Source of the DNA: Daedaleopsis sinensis
Taxonomy: Eukaryota > Basidiomycota > Agaricomycetes > Polyporales > Polyporaceae
DNA: 64,000 nucleotides
Direction of reading: 5' to 3'
NCBI GenBank assembly: GCA_033807695.1
Contig: CM066304.1
Location: 3,844,001-3,908,000, forward strand
Part shown: positions 36,327 to 49,160 of the stretch, piece by piece
How the letters are laid out: each line of letters begins with the position of its first letter
Position numbering within the stretch: the stretch's first letter is position 1
Position numbers and translations under genes: made by a program
The notes under the pieces: model-generated
What the model was told of the DNA's origin: nothing
The model's input: the letters and a program-made list of their open reading frames with translations, nothing else
Databases searched by the model: none

Positions 36327-36940
36327 GGCTCGCAGCGGCTCGCAGGCTCTCACACGCAGGGGGGCTGCCCAGGACGACTATATTGGCAAATGGCGTGCGA
36401 GCGGCAGGGAGGCGCGGCGGGGACGCGGCGCTGGACAGGGATGGGATGGTGGGGAACCGCTACCGTGGCTGGCAGGGAAGAGGAGGTGGTGCGGGCGACG
36501 GGGACAGGGTGGTTTGTGTGTTGTGTGTAGGTACGGAGTGGTATGTGTTGTCGAGCCGCGTCGATTGAGCAGGAGCAGGTTGGGTTGTGAATCATGTGAT
36601 GTGCCGTGTGCTCAGGCCGTTTGTGGTCGGAGAGGAGGGGACGGTGGGAAGCGGGGTGGAATGGCCAAGGAGAGACCAAGGAGAGCCCGCCAAAACGCCG
36701 ATGAGAAGTCTGCGAGCCTCGGGCGTCCGAATCCGGCCTCGGGCGTCTCTGGCGGAAATAGTCCCATAAATGTGGGATCGAGATCGGATAATATCTGGGA
36801 TGCGGATCTGGGCAGCTGCCGCTTCGAGAAGGCGTCCAGCTGCCACCACCACCATCCCATCCTGAGAGTTTCTCTCATCGCTCTCATAAAATGCCAATCC
36901 CTCTCCCTCCTCCTCCTCCACCGCCCCCCGCCGAGCCCCG
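36327..36940. promoter_or_regulatory. MKT1 3' flank and promoter region of the finger-protein gene
   Basis: 614 bp without a supported gene. Near the right end lie CATAAAAT (36885-36892, TATA-like) and a CT-rich tract (36899-36919), typical of fungal promoters, 20-50 bp before the ATG at 36941. An upstream ATG at 36891 opens a different, low-complexity frame. Confidence 0.45.
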
Positions 36941-37807
36941 ATGCACAACCCCCTCGCCGCCATGCTCGCCCAGCCTCCCCTGCCCCCCTACCCCCACGCC
37001 CCCTCCCCCGCATCCTGCATGGCCAAGGACGCCCAGCCCAGCCACCTCTACCTCCACCAGCAGCACACCGTCGAGGTCATTCAGCTCATCGAGGTCCCCC
37101 CGCCCCCGCCGCGCTCCCACCCGTACACCTCCACCCTCGCCTCCAGCTCCTTCACCTCCTCCGACTCCGACTCCAGCGACTCTTGCTCGGAAGAGGACGA
37201 GTCCGTGGGCTCCTCCTACTGCTCGTCCGAGGAGGAGGAGGACGTCGACGTCGCACAGGCGCCGACATACGACGACACCTACAAGACGCGTCTCACCCGT
37301 GTGCTCGCATGGAGAGAGGGATTCGCGAAGGCGCACGCGCACGGGCCAGACGTAGACATGGACGCGGAGCACGTCCTCCCAGGTCCGTCTTTCACACTCA
37401 CACCCGGTGGCGCGCCCTCATCCGCGATTCCAGCGCCACCATCATCCCCTGTATCATCCTCCCCCGCCCCCTCCCTCAAACGAAAAGCCGACGACGACGC
37501 GGACCTGAGCTCCGACGACGACTCCGTGAGTGGCCCCTCTCCTCCGGGCGAGCGTGCCGTGCTGACCTTCCCCGCGCCGCAGTCGTCGCAGTCTTCCAAG
37601 CGTTCGCGCTCTCTGCCCCCACCCCCGCGCGAGCGCGAACGGGAACGGCCGCGGCCGCTCTCCTTCCAGCAGCGCAGGCTCTCCGCGCACTCTTGCTCCG
37701 CGTGCGACGCGTGCTTCGCCACGCTCCAGAGCCTCCGGCAGCACGGGCGGGACTCGGGCCTGAACGACGCCTGCCGGGAGGCTGTCGAGTACGGCTTCGA
37801 GCCATGA
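36941..37807 (+). CDS. Acidic Ser-rich protein with C-terminal Cys/His finger (uncharacterised)
   Basis: A single open frame of 288 codons. The N-terminus is Pro/Ala-rich. A Ser/Asp/Glu tract lies at about 70-105 (SDSDSSDSCSEEDES). A basic KRK within an acidic stretch could be nuclear-localising. The last about 38 residues form a compact finger with paired Cys (CSACDACF), then a spaced His in LRQHG and a final Cys in NDACREAVEYGF. This arrangement recurs at the C-termini of small uncharacterised agaricomycete nuclear proteins. Two stretches look like introns but keep frame if retained: 37382-37431 is plausible though not exactly divisible, and 37528-37584 (57 nt) starts GTGAGT and ends CCGCAG. 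Its removal would delete 19 residues without a frameshift. A transcription-related role is only a guess. Confidence 0.65.
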   Translation: MHNPLAAMLAQPPLPPYPHAPSPASCMAKDAQPSHLYLHQQHTVEVIQLIEVPPPPPRSHPYTSTLASSSFTSSDSDSSDSCSEEDESVGSSYCSSEEEEDVDVAQAPTYDDTYKTRLTRVLAWREGFAKAHAHGPDVDMDAEHVLPGPSFTLTPGGAPSSAIPAPPSSPVSSSPAPSLKRKADDDADLSSDDDSVSGPSPPGERAVLTFPAPQSSQSSKRSRSLPPPPRERERERPRPLSFQQRRLSAHSCSACDACFATLQSLRQHGRDSGLNDACREAVEYGFEP

Positions 37808-38087
37808 CCGTGCCCGCGATCCCCCAAGCTCGAGTTCCCTGCCTCGCGCGCACCCCGTCTGCATCCACCCCCCACGTCCCCCGCGCCTGCGCCTAACGCT
37901 CCCACGCCCTGCATGACTTCGCTCTTCCCGCCAGCCCGCTCTTGTCGCCCGCATATCCATATCCGCACCGTCTCGTCGCACACCGCACACCGCACACATA
38001 CCCCGCACCGCATCGCCCCATCTCCGCACGCTATATTATCTGCATCCCCGGCCCACCTCTCACGGGCCCCTTCCGAGTTCCTTCCCC

Positions 38088-38125
38088 CTGCCCTGCCCTG
38101 CCCTGCCTTGCCCTGCCCTGCCTTG
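38088..38125. repeat. Tandem repeat, CCTGC/CCTTG units
   Basis: About seven imperfect 5 bp units of CCTGC with T substitutions. Confidence 0.85.
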
Positions 38126-38303
38126 ACCCCATTGACACGCCGGCGCCCCCTCTGGACTACGAGATGCCCAGAGGGGAGTCGCAGTGGGAGCCCCGCATAC
38201 TGCACACCGCATACCGCATGTCCTCGTACGTACGCTAGAGCTGCATAATCCTACATTACACTACGTGCGTATAGTCTTAGTGAGTGCTATCATGGCCACG
38301 GCC

Positions 38304-38350
38304 CGTCTTTGTCTTTGTCTTCGTCTTCGTCTCTGTCCTTGTCTTTGTCC
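38304..38350. repeat. Tandem repeat, GTCTTT/GTCTTC units
   Basis: About seven imperfect hexamer units, pyrimidine-rich on the plus strand. Confidence 0.85.
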
Positions 38351-38587
38351 GCCCGCATACCGCATATACTGTACATACCGTACGCCATTGGCCCCTACGT
38401 TATTGGCCTGCCCCCGCTGCAGGCTTGTCTCTGAACTAGTTGTGCATTCGCGTGCCCTCTAAGTACGTCTGCTACCGCTACCACCCCCGTGTATCTAGTA
38501 CCCCCCGCCCACCCTCACCGGCACCCCCGGCTCAGGCTGGCGTTGTACCTTACTTAGTCCAATACACGATGCACGGCATCTTGCAAC

Positions 38588-38618
38588 TGCTTCCTGTTTC
38601 CTGTTTCCTGTTTCCTGC
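38588..38618. repeat. Tandem repeat, CTGTTTC units
   Basis: Four heptamer units in a row. Confidence 0.85.
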
Positions 38619-39572
38619 GTCTCGACCCGACCGCCATATGCGTGCAGTGAGTACTAGTGAGCAGGAGCAGGTGGGAACCCGGGGTGGGAACTCCGACCGT
38701 GCACGGCGTGGCTGGTGTGGCTGGTGCGGTACGCGCTCACGCTCCAGTGATTCGTGAATAGTCTAAGTAAGTGCATATGTAGTCCTGGTACTTAGTACTT
38801 AGTCTTAGCTCATACGTTCATACGTTCGCGGAGACGCGCGCGGAGGAATGTCTCTGCCGACGCGTGCGCGTGCGCATATGTCTCTAGGCTCTGACGTCGC
38901 GCGCGCGCGCGCGGGTTCTCAAGCTCGCTCGCTGCTGCACATGCTACGGTATGCGGAGCGTGGACGCGCGCGCGGCGATGCATGGCTAGTAATATAAACA
39001 CATGTACGTGCTGGATGTACTTATGGACGCGTCGCGTCGCGTATACTGAGTGCAATTGTGTGCAACTTGCGAACTTATAATTACAGTAGTCCCGAGCTGG
39101 CGCCAAGGTCCACGCACCGGACTCGGACGACGGGGGCCAGTACTCGTGCCTGTGCCCAGGTCCGGGTCCGCTTGCGGCTTGGCCACTGACGCCAGCACTG
39201 GGAAGTCGGGGACCGCGCTCGCCCCTCGAGCTCGGTACCGCGCGCTCGAGGAACTCCCTGGCACGCCGCGACGGTCCTGGCGCCGAGCCCGAGCGTAGCC
39301 AAGAGCAGCTCCGGGCGACCCACGACCCACGACCCACGACGGTGCGGACGTCGGACATATGATATAATGCGTACTTAGTCTAAGTCTTCTGGTGCTTGAT
39401 GCGTGCCATGCCATGATGCACGAGGATCTGAGAACCGAGGCAAATTTGGGGGCGGCTGAGCGCCGCCGCTTGGGCCCGTTAACGTTGTGCGTGAACTCTC
39501 CCAGGGCGCGCGATGAGCGGACGCCCCGCGCAGGCTGCGACAGTGCAGAGGGCTGCTGTTACACTGGCACAC

Positions 39573-39600
39573 TGGCAGTGGCAGTGGCAGTGGCAGTGGG
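39573..39600. repeat. Tandem repeat, GGCAGT units
   Basis: Four exact hexamers plus partial units. Confidence 0.85.
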
Positions 39601-42490
39601 AAGATGGTGGACCGTGGCTGGTGGCAGAGAATTGAGAATTTGGATGTGCGTATCATGCGCACGCATCTGATTTCCCTGGGCCTCGCCCCCCTCGGCGGTC
39701 CTGCCCAGTTTGGGCTGTGGGCGACTCGCGAGGATCCGGTGACCAGTGACCAGTACTGAGTACAGTACCGTATACGCACTTGGAAGTTCAAGTTGGGTGG
39801 GTGGGATTCGGAGGCTGAGCCCAGCTGGGGTCCGGGGAGCGCTCGGATTCGGCTTCGGATTCGGACGACGGAGGATGTGCGACGCTGTCATGGAGCCATC
39901 TGGTCATCGCAGACGGTGGAGCTGCTCGAGCAACAGCTCGGTGGGATGCCTGTTGTCTGTTCCCTGTTGCTCGTTGCTTGTTCCCGTTGCCTGTTGCTGC
40001 GTTCTCAATCCCATCCCCCCTACGTCCCAGCCAGCGTGCAACTGCCAGCCCAAGACTCAGTTGCCCCGTGCCTCCATGATGACGCCGGGAAGATCGAAGC
40101 GCAGGTCAAGTTGCGCTTGCATCTTCGTCTGCCCGAACCGACCGACTCGACTTGACGTCCGCGCCGACGCGTACCTGGAGCTTCGGGGCTCGCGACAGCG
40201 CGACCCGCGCGTGGCCGGGAGCCTGCAGCAAAAATAAAGCGTAAGTACATAACGCATACCGTCGCGAATACTCATGCGTATGCGTACGAACACGAACACG
40301 AACGCAGCAGCATTACATATCCCGCGTCCGCCAGAACCCTCCTTCCGCCTCGTGGCGTACGTATACGTAGAGGGCACGGGCATGGGACAATCCACAGGGA
40401 ACATCTTGCTTCATGACGGCTTGTGCAATCTTCTCGCCTCCGAGGCGTTCGCAGATATTACATACTGCCTGGGAGGTGTGGGCACGCATCAACGTTCAAC
40501 ACCAGGGTCACGGTTGCGTGGTCCTCGTCCACTCGGCTCCGTTTGCGTTCTCGCTGATCTCTCTCTCTCTCTCTCACAGCTCCGACGCGTCTGTAGGAAG
40601 TGGGGGTAGCACCGGCAACAATAGCATCGTTGTTCGGGCCCTCGTGGTGAACTTCAAGAGGAAGAGGGAAACCGCCCGTAATCCCCGAGGCTGCTGGGTT
40701 CCGCGTCGTCGGTCTTCGTCTCGAGACAGCTGCTGTCGTGGGCTCGTTCCTCCGGCATGTGCCAGTGTATGGTGACGATCCCGGCGGCACATTGACGGTT
40801 GACGGTAGATATCATGTCATCGTAAGCTCAAGAACAGCGCAAAGGTGGTGAGGTTAGCGCGCGCGCGAGGTAAGTTTGGCGGAAGTTGCCAACTTTGCTG
40901 CACAGGATTGAGAGGGGCGTCAAAGCTAGCGGTCGTTGCCGAACCTGCCCCGCAACTCTTTTTGGAACGTCACCAGAACGTCACTAGTACTACGTTCATG
41001 TTCAAGTAGTAGTACATACATAGTGGGCCTCAGCGTCGAGCAACTTCAAGCACAGCCTCACATGGACTGTGTGAGTCTCAACTCCATTGTCAGGATACAT
41101 CACTCAGGTTAGGAACAGGAATGTATACGCATCGGTTGCGGTCTACGACACACCCACGGCGCACCGAATCCCCGTATATCCGTCTGCACATCCCCAACGA
41201 CGATGGGAATGCGCACATGATTGCACCAGACGGCAGCCACACACACGCTTCGAGTTTGGAACATTCGCGCTCAGACTTGGGCTCGGTCGCGGAGGCGCTA
41301 CCCCCGACGACCACGCACACACCCACGCACGCCCTCGAGAACGCGTTTCACCCGCGCACGACTCAGATCCCATCCGCCGCGCCCGTCGAATCTTGAGGCT
41401 ATCACACACGCCACGCCCCCCGACGCCCGTGCTCTCGTGTTCAAGCTCGAGATGCAATGATTCTGTGCAGCGGCCGAGCGACAACTGGAACGGATCCTTC
41501 CCAGGGCCGCACTGGCCAGCACAGCTGCCACCGTGGGCAGCTGATGGCGAACCACACACCACACACCACGCTCGGAGGCTCGGAGGTTCGGAGTGAGGCC
41601 CATTGGCACCTACACGGCTTTCTCGCGACTCTGTGGGCGACTCCTGCGTGCCAGGGCCCACGATGGCACGATCAGTGGTGGTGGCTCGAGGCGGGCGGCT
41701 CGGGCTCGCTGATAGCGATGGGACAGCGAGCGTCCTTTCCTCCGACACTCCTGCGATGCGACGCCGCTCGTCCCCCTCCCTGTCGTAACATCCCACCCAC
41801 GCATGTGCTCGTCCTCGTCGTCGCTCAGGGCTCCTCGCACACGACTACACGATTACACGATTACACGACCACACGCGCGCGTCCTTGGCCTTGGCCTTGT
41901 TTTCCCTGTATGTCCGCCCCCGCGTTTCGCGCGCCCTTTTCGCCGCAGGCTTCGCCCCGGGCCCAGCGCGTGCTTCTGGTTCGCGCATGCGACGATCCCG
42001 AATCCCGATCCCTCCCCTCCCCTCGCCGAGTCGCCTCGACACACCCTCCCTCCCACCGGAACGCTTTTCCGCTGCGCTCTTGCCAGGGCCACTCCCAAGC
42101 CCGATTCGGGCTGAGAAGAGCTGCGAGCGAGACAGGCCGCGACCCCTGGGCCGCGCTCCGACAGCTCCGACAGGCCGACTGATGACTATCATGCTCGCAA
42201 GTACTTGGATCTACGCAAGCGCGTACTCGGTAGACTCTGCGCACCGGTCCGGCTCGACGACTCCGAATTCTAGTAGGCAGCGGCTCGCTGACGGTCTTTT
42301 CGCGCCCTGTATCGTTCTACAAATGACGTTCATTGATATTCAGGACGTCGACGGCCAGGGCTCAGGCTTCAGGCTTCAGGCGCAGGACAGGGTCAGGCCT
42401 ACTAGGGCATCTCCGATTCCACGCTCAGCACCCAGTGGCACGTCGGAATTTCCGCTCCCCGCCCGCGCCCGCGCTCTCTCCGACAGCCTG

Positions 42491-42515
42491 AGCAAACGCA
42501 AACGCAAACGCAAAC
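42491..42515. repeat. Tandem repeat, GCAAAC units
   Basis: Four hexamers of GCAAAC, followed by a CCGCGA/CCGCGG-rich stretch. Confidence 0.8.
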
Positions 42516-45500
42516 CCCGACCGCGACCGCGGCCGCGCGAGGCGTCCCTTGCCAACGTGTTACGTCCACTGGCAGCGCACGGCTGGCTGACCCATCCAGA
42601 AACAGAACCAGAAACAGAAACAGGAACGCCACGGAGCCATTCTCGATCCAGTCCCAGGCACCCACTGCCAGAACCTTGGACTCTGGATTGTCGTTCTGTA
42701 AGAAAAAGCCAAGTACTTCTTAGCTATGGGTAAGGGCTACAAGGGGCCAAGGGGCTACACTATTACAATGACATGTCGACGGTGCGTCTAGGGCCTAGGC
42801 GCCGCCGGACCACCCACGCTCTCGTGCCACCGCCAAGAACGGCAGGGACCTCCCACCGAGGACCCGGTACTCAATATTCAATGCTCAGAGCAGATGGAAT
42901 GCAATCATACACTGGCAGGCTAGTGCAGTATGCAATCCCGAGCACGCTCAGCTGCCGTTGTCTGGTGCGACAGCGCGCGACGTGCATTTGACTGTTTGAC
43001 GGATGCCGTCTGCTGCCTATAGCTAGTCCAGGCCCCGGGGCCGGCGCGAGGCTCGGAGGTGGCGGTTTGCCCGGGGCCGGTGCCACTGCGGCTGCCAGTA
43101 CTGTGCCTTCGCTATGCATGCATATGATCGTACCTTCCCGACGTCGACGTTCAGGCCTCCGGCTGCAAGCCCAAGCCTTCAAGCCTTCGAATTCAAGCTT
43201 CGGAATCAGCTTCATTGTCAAGTCTCCGCATCGATGGTGCCCCCCTTGGGCCTTGATCTTGCTAGCCTGACTGCCTTCTCGCGCGTTTTTGACACTTGTT
43301 CCTGTCGAGCGTTACCCCGAAGGCTGAACGTGAACGTCGAGCGCAGAACGCAGAACGCAGAACGGAACCTATCGAGGTAGGCCGATTGCAAGTCGACTCT
43401 CACCTCGGTCTCCGGACTCGATCAGCCAATCGACGCTCCGCTCAACCAACGATTATCTGGTACACGTCGACCTGGCCAGTCCATCCACACCCACAGCTTG
43501 CAGATCGCGCCCGCACAGCCTACAACCCATCGCGGTGGGGTCGCGTGCGCGTGCGACTTGCGACGCGCATCGGCCGATGGTGGGTGCTATGTAGATGACC
43601 TTCAGCGGAGAACGGAGGCCGACGCGAGCACGTCCGATCCTAGTACTATCCGGATCCTCCGCACATCATCCTCCGCACATCATTCGAGCACAACTTGAAC
43701 ACCACACAGCGCACACAAACGCACACCCGCGGAGAAGTCTGCATCAGCCAGCTCGCGCGGTCTTCGCTGGGCTCAACGCGCCGATCTCTATCTCCATCTG
43801 CGCCTGCGCTCTGCGCTCTGCGCTATCTCAGTCTGGTCCAGGCGGCACACCCTACTCTCTGACTCAGTGGCTCTCCTTCTCCTGCAGCTGGGCTTCGGAC
43901 GAACGCCGTACAAGTCTTCTCCCCGGGCGCGTTGCCCCCGCTGCGCTGCGCTTCTCCCGTGTCTGTTTGAGGTTTAGATCTCCTCTCCTCTCGTCTCCGC
44001 GCTGCCGCCACGACGCCTGTAAGTACTAAGTAGTTGTCTGCGATAGCCGTAGAACGCCGGGCGCGCGCACCTGCACCCGCAAACCCGCACACCCGCACAC
44101 CCAAACCCGCAAACCCTCATGCGACGCCCCGCGGCTGGAGGCCGAATCGCGCACCCACACACGGTCATGGCGCGCGCACTGTGCCACATGCAGGGCCGGG
44201 AAGCGGAAAGACGGCACGGCACGGCGCGTGTGGAGTGGTACGTGTGCCACTGTGCGCTGTCTCGGGGTGCGCGTGCGTGCACGCTGCTGGGGCGGACATT
44301 GCGAGGGTCGTCGTTCGACGTCCGCCGCGGCGCGCGCGCAGCTGCGTCTCCTGCAAGTCGGGCATGGGTACCGGTGCACCCGGGTAGGCCGCGTCCTCCC
44401 TCCATGAGACATGAGACGGGGCTGCGTCATCGGTGACGCTGCGCGGACGGAGATGCAGGCGTACTCCAGCTCGCGGTGCACAAGTACCGACTGCAGCTTC
44501 ATATGATGCTTGAATTCGACATTTCATGTCGCGCGCGCACGGCTGGCGCGCTCGCACGGTGGGCTATTCCGGGCGCGCGTCCCCGCCTGGTGGGACGGAC
44601 AGGGACAGCATGCAGTGACGTGCACACATACGCACATCACCCGGAGATGTGCAAAGACCTGAGCTGCAGCGCGAGAGCGGCGGTATCGTACGACTCTGAG
44701 CACCAGCTCGAGAGCCGGCGCGCATGTCGCATACGTATACGTGATGTACGGTATGGATGCGTCTCAGGCTGCAGCTGCACCGCGCACCGTGACGCACGAT
44801 GAAGCTTATATCCCCTGCTGATTCCCTCAGTTCGCGTTTATCAGATCCCAGATCCCCGCTCGCTCGCTCGACAACGGACCTGCGGCCTTTAAGCTTGAGC
44901 TTAAGATCCCAGGACCCAGGATGCACCACGCACCATGCCCTACGCACCATGCGCGCCTGCGGTCCTGGTTAAACCGCTTGCAGCATCCGACGGCGCGCGC
45001 ACTGGAACCTTTGCGGACACGCTGCAGGGGGCGTGCAGGGGGCGGCTCCCAGGACCCGCTCCCACCCCATGCAACGTGCACTGCAGCGTGTGCGTGTCCT
45101 GCCCCGACGCGGACGCGGGGCCACAGATCGCCCCCGCTGGAATTGGCCGCTGCGCGTGCAGGGCCAGCACGGCGCGGAAGAGGAAGAGGAACACTGGACA
45201 CTGGACAGGCAAAAGCGGACGATCCCCCGCGGCCGATCGCATATGCTGCTCCCTGCCAAACCCAAACCGAGCACGGTGAGTACGTATACGTACTGGCTAC
45301 TGGAGGCCTTGCGAATCTTCGGCCCCAGTGCTCGGTGCTCGGTGCTCGGTGCTTCGAGTCGGATCCCCTGCCCTGCTCTGCGCTGACCTTTTTGTGTGGG
45401 TCTGTCTGCACAGTGACACGGGCACGGGCACGGACATGCAAGCGACGCGCGCCCGGTCTTGCATTGTCCCTCCGCATCCCCATCCCTTGCCACCGTCCAC

Positions 45501-45537
45501 GGGGGCAAGCTTGCAGCTTCTGGCCTTCCTCGCCTCA

Positions 45538-45562
45538 TCGATGTCGATGTCGATGTCGATGA
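45538..45562. repeat. Tandem repeat, ATGTCG units
   Basis: Three to four hexamers ATGTCG. Confidence 0.8.
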
Positions 45563-46002
45563 TCGCGCACCACGGGCACGGACACGCGTGCATTGTCGAG
45601 TGGCACACTCGCCCACGCGTGACGAGACGGGACGACGCGGATGACCCCATCCCATGCGTCGCCGACGGTATGGCTCGCGCGACCCCTTCGACGTCCCGAC
45701 TCCCGATTTCCCGACTTCTCAAATCCTGGATCCCGGCGTCTCAACCGACAACGACAACGGCTTGAATGGAACACGGACACGGACACGAACGCAAGCGCGC
45801 ATCCCGTCGAATGCTCGAAGCCACACTTGGAAGAGAACCGCGCGGAGAACGTTGAGGTTAGCGCTGGGCAGGCGACTCGTCCCGACTCCTGCCCCACGGA
45901 CACGGACATGGCGCGCACCGTGCACGATAATGCATCCGCGCGAAGCCCCGCTTAGCCCGGCGCTCGCGATCAGCTCGCGTCACAAGAACAAGAAAGCAAG
46001 AC

Positions 46003-46029
46003 AGAAAGAAAGAAAGAAAGAAAGAAAGC
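46003..46029. repeat. Tandem repeat, GAAA units
   Basis: About six tetramers of GAAA. Confidence 0.85.
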
Positions 46030-46850
46030 AGCAGGAAAGCCAGGTGGTGGCAGGGAGGGACGCCGGACGGAGAGACGGAGAAGACGGAGGGACGCCCTAT
46101 CGATCCGCAAGGCGTCACGCGTCACGGCCTGCCGCATCGGACAGGTCCACGCCGGCACAACGGAGTCTTCCCATCGTCCATCGTCCGCCTGCCTCCTGCC
46201 AATTGTAAGTTGCAAGTTGCATGCATCCGGGTCGTGCGCGCGAAATCGGGATGCGATCGAGGTACTCATCGATGCGTGCATTGACTCCAGATTGTCGGTG
46301 GGTGCACACTGGCACTAGTCACTGCTGGCGTGTCTGCAGACTGCGCGTGCCGCAGATTCCCCGGCAGGGCCGTGCGCAGGTGGGATCGATGTGGACCTCT
46401 GCGTTGTGCCAGCGTGACTGCCGGAGATGTCGAGCTCGTGAGTCCGTGTGCATTGCGAGCGGTGGTCGTGAGTCGTGACCGGGGCTGCTGATACACATGC
46501 ACATAAACTTCAAGATCGTCGACGGCTGTGGCCATCGCGAAAACTGGCTGGCGCTCGGAGCTCGAGGGAGACCGGCGACGTCGAGAAGAGGGCCTCGGAC
46601 GTGCTCGCCCCGAGGGGGAGGCGGGCCAGCGAGCCGCCCTCCGTTCGCCTTCTGTGGTCATTCACCCACGCGCGTGCAGTTGCACTCAGCCCATGGCCAG
46701 CTTCGCGCAAACTTCAGCGTTCTCAGACTAGCAAGTAATATGTACACGGACAATGAAACGGTCACGCACGCGTTTCTCCCGCGTCATCCGATCGCGACGT
46801 GGTCCGTACATGTATACGCGTGCGGGGTGCGGCGGGGAGCAGTAGGAAGC

Positions 46851-46876
46851 CCGAAGCCGAAGCCGAAGCCGAAGCG
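46851..46876. repeat. Tandem repeat, GAAGCC units
   Basis: Four hexamers of CGAAGC/GAAGCC. Confidence 0.85.
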
Positions 46877-48235
46877 GCCCTCCTCCGTCGACGCTTCTGA
46901 GTAACAGTTCTCCCAGCCAGCTGCAGTGCGGGTGGGGCGCACCAACGTTGACGTCGCCGTCGGGCGTGGGTCGCGCAAAACTGTCTTTGGCATCATAAGT
47001 AACTTTAAGTGCTTGCCGGTTGCAACGTGCACGTCCGACGAGTCGCGCGCGGTCGAGATCTATCATCAATTACTCCTTGCCTTCCAGAGTCACATTGCAT
47101 TATGCGTTGTGCACGGTTAGGCTCAGACTCCTTCACGTACGGCCGTGCCCCCCGCGTCGCGCGATGGTTAATATTGATTGATTGCGCTGACCGGGGCTCT
47201 CGCGCTCATTAACAGCCATGAATGCACGAACACGCGAAGCCGCGAAATTTGCGCGGCCTGCCCACGCCCCGGGCTTCCCGAATCCCGCTGCCTGCCACTA
47301 GAAGCTTCATATACAGTGTACACGGGTGGCGCGCTAGCTCACCGTGCACTGTATGTATGTAGCTCTTTCCAGCGAAACGCCGGAAATGGCATCGATGGAG
47401 GCCAGCGTGCGCAGGATCCTATGTTACTGTACGCTCTCGCGCGGCTCCACCGAGGACTCGAGACTCGAGGACGACCCACGCAGCCCCAACATCCCCACGG
47501 CCTCTTTGACTCTTTGATTAGACTCTGAGAAATAGAATGCACGCAGCACCGACGTCGACGTCGTCGGCCTCACGCCGCAGCTGCGCAGCCTGAGGGAGCG
47601 CAAGAGGGCCGCGGAGACGCGCGGTGGGGCTAGTGGGCATTCCAGCCTGAGAGTCCTTGGCCAGAGTGCAGGAGCACTCCCGCCAGCGACGCAGCCCAGC
47701 GCTGCGACCGTTCGCACGCGGTGGAGGGCGCGAGTCGCGAGCGCACGCACGCCGTGTATAGGCTCGCGGCTCGCGCGCACACGCTCGGCAGGCACGGACG
47801 TCTGTCGCCGCCCCCACGCCCACGCCCATACTACCCACTCAGGCTATCGCTAGGCGGCAGGCGCGACTCACGGGCTTGAGAACGGTGCGCAGCGCGCGCG
47901 GGATGTGGGATGTGGGGCGGGGAAGTGGAAGAGGAAATGGTGGGTGGTGTCGCTGCGTACGAGCGAATATCCGAATGTCCGCGTCCGTGGTCCATGTCAA
48001 CATTGAGTACTGAGTACTGAGTGTGCGAGTACGAGTCGAGGCCAAGCGCGGACGTCGAAGTTCGAAGTTCGATTGCGACGACGCCGCACGCGGCGCAGCA
48101 GCCCCAGGCTCGGCCGCGGGGGCGGGACATACACCCACACCCACGCGCGCGTGTACGGTCGTCGTGCGCGGCGCTGCTTCGTGCGTCGTCTCCGTGCTTT
48201 GTAACTTGCGAGCTTGGAGTGCGCTGTCGACGTCT

Positions 48236-48280
48236 CCGTTGCCGTTGCCGTTGCCGCGCCCACGTTCGCGTTCGCGTTGG
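48236..48280. repeat. Tandem repeats, GTTGCC then GTTCGC units
   Basis: Three GTTGCC hexamers followed after a short gap by three GTTCGC hexamers. Confidence 0.8.
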
Positions 48281-48385
48281 CAGCCATGGTCGCGGTCGGA
48301 TTCGCAGTGGAAAGCGCTGGAGAACTGTGTAACTGCGTTCGCCCGGGTGGGCACCGACGTCGACGTCGCGACGGCCGGGTTCGCG

Positions 48386-48436
48386 AAGAGCAAGAGCAAG
48401 AGCAATAGCAATAGCAACTGTACCTTTACCTTTACT
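48386..48436. repeat. Compound tandem repeat, GAGCAA / TAGCAA / CTTTAC units
   Basis: Three hexamer families follow each other directly. The stepwise unit change (GAGCAA to TAGCAA) suggests slippage with point changes. Confidence 0.8.
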
Positions 48437-49127
48437 TGAGTCTTGCGCTCCCCGAGTCCGTTCGCAGCGGCAGCGGGGCCTGTCCTGACTACCGCGCGCT
48501 GCGGCCCGGTGTTGTGGGCCTAGTAGGTCTATTCGTAGGGTGAGTACTGGAGTACACTCGAGGGAATAGATTGAAGTTGAAGTCGAAGTCGAACGTCGCA
48601 CCGCACATAGGCAGGCACACACGAGCCGAGGACGACTCGACGAGCTTTCGCCGCGACAACCGCGAGGAACCCACGGTGATGTCGACGACGTATGCTGTGT
48701 GTATGTGGTCGACGCGGCCGAGCTCGGGCAGGCAGGGCCGCCCCAGCCCGCTCGATTCCCGCTGCGAAGTTGCCCACAGTGCCGTAGGCATGTACGTGCA
48801 TATACTTACACTTGGGCTTGGCGGTGTGCGTCCTGCCCAGGGTCTTCCCATCCGCCTTGATACTGGTACTGGCACGGGCGCGGGGAGGTCTACGTGCATG
48901 AGTAGTAGAATGTGGGCTGCTGCAAGGTGAGCGTGCGCATCTCGCAGGGGAACGGGACACAAAGTACATACATACCTGCCATTGATGGCCAGCCGACGTC
49001 GACGCTTACGCTTCTCCCATAGTACTGCTGACAGCGATGGGCAGATCCGAGTCGGAGGACGTGCCAGACTCGGAGTCTCGAAGTCTCGGACACTGCCTGC
49101 AGGAAGGCTGGTGGGAAGGCCAGGAGG

Positions 49128-49160
49128 GCTTCGGGCTTCGGGCTTCGGGCTTCGGGCTGG
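49128..49160. repeat. Tandem repeat, GGGCTTC units
   Basis: Four heptamers, followed after about 45 bp by a GACTGA repeat (49205-49225). Confidence 0.85.

Noticed and set aside
36286..37896. 536-codon plus-strand open frame
   Set aside because: It overlaps the end of MKT1 and the finger-protein gene in a different frame and has no domain features; a shadow frame.
44921..45655. Overlapping long frames on both strands
   Set aside because: Four or more frames are open at once over the same bases, and the translations are low-complexity without motifs.
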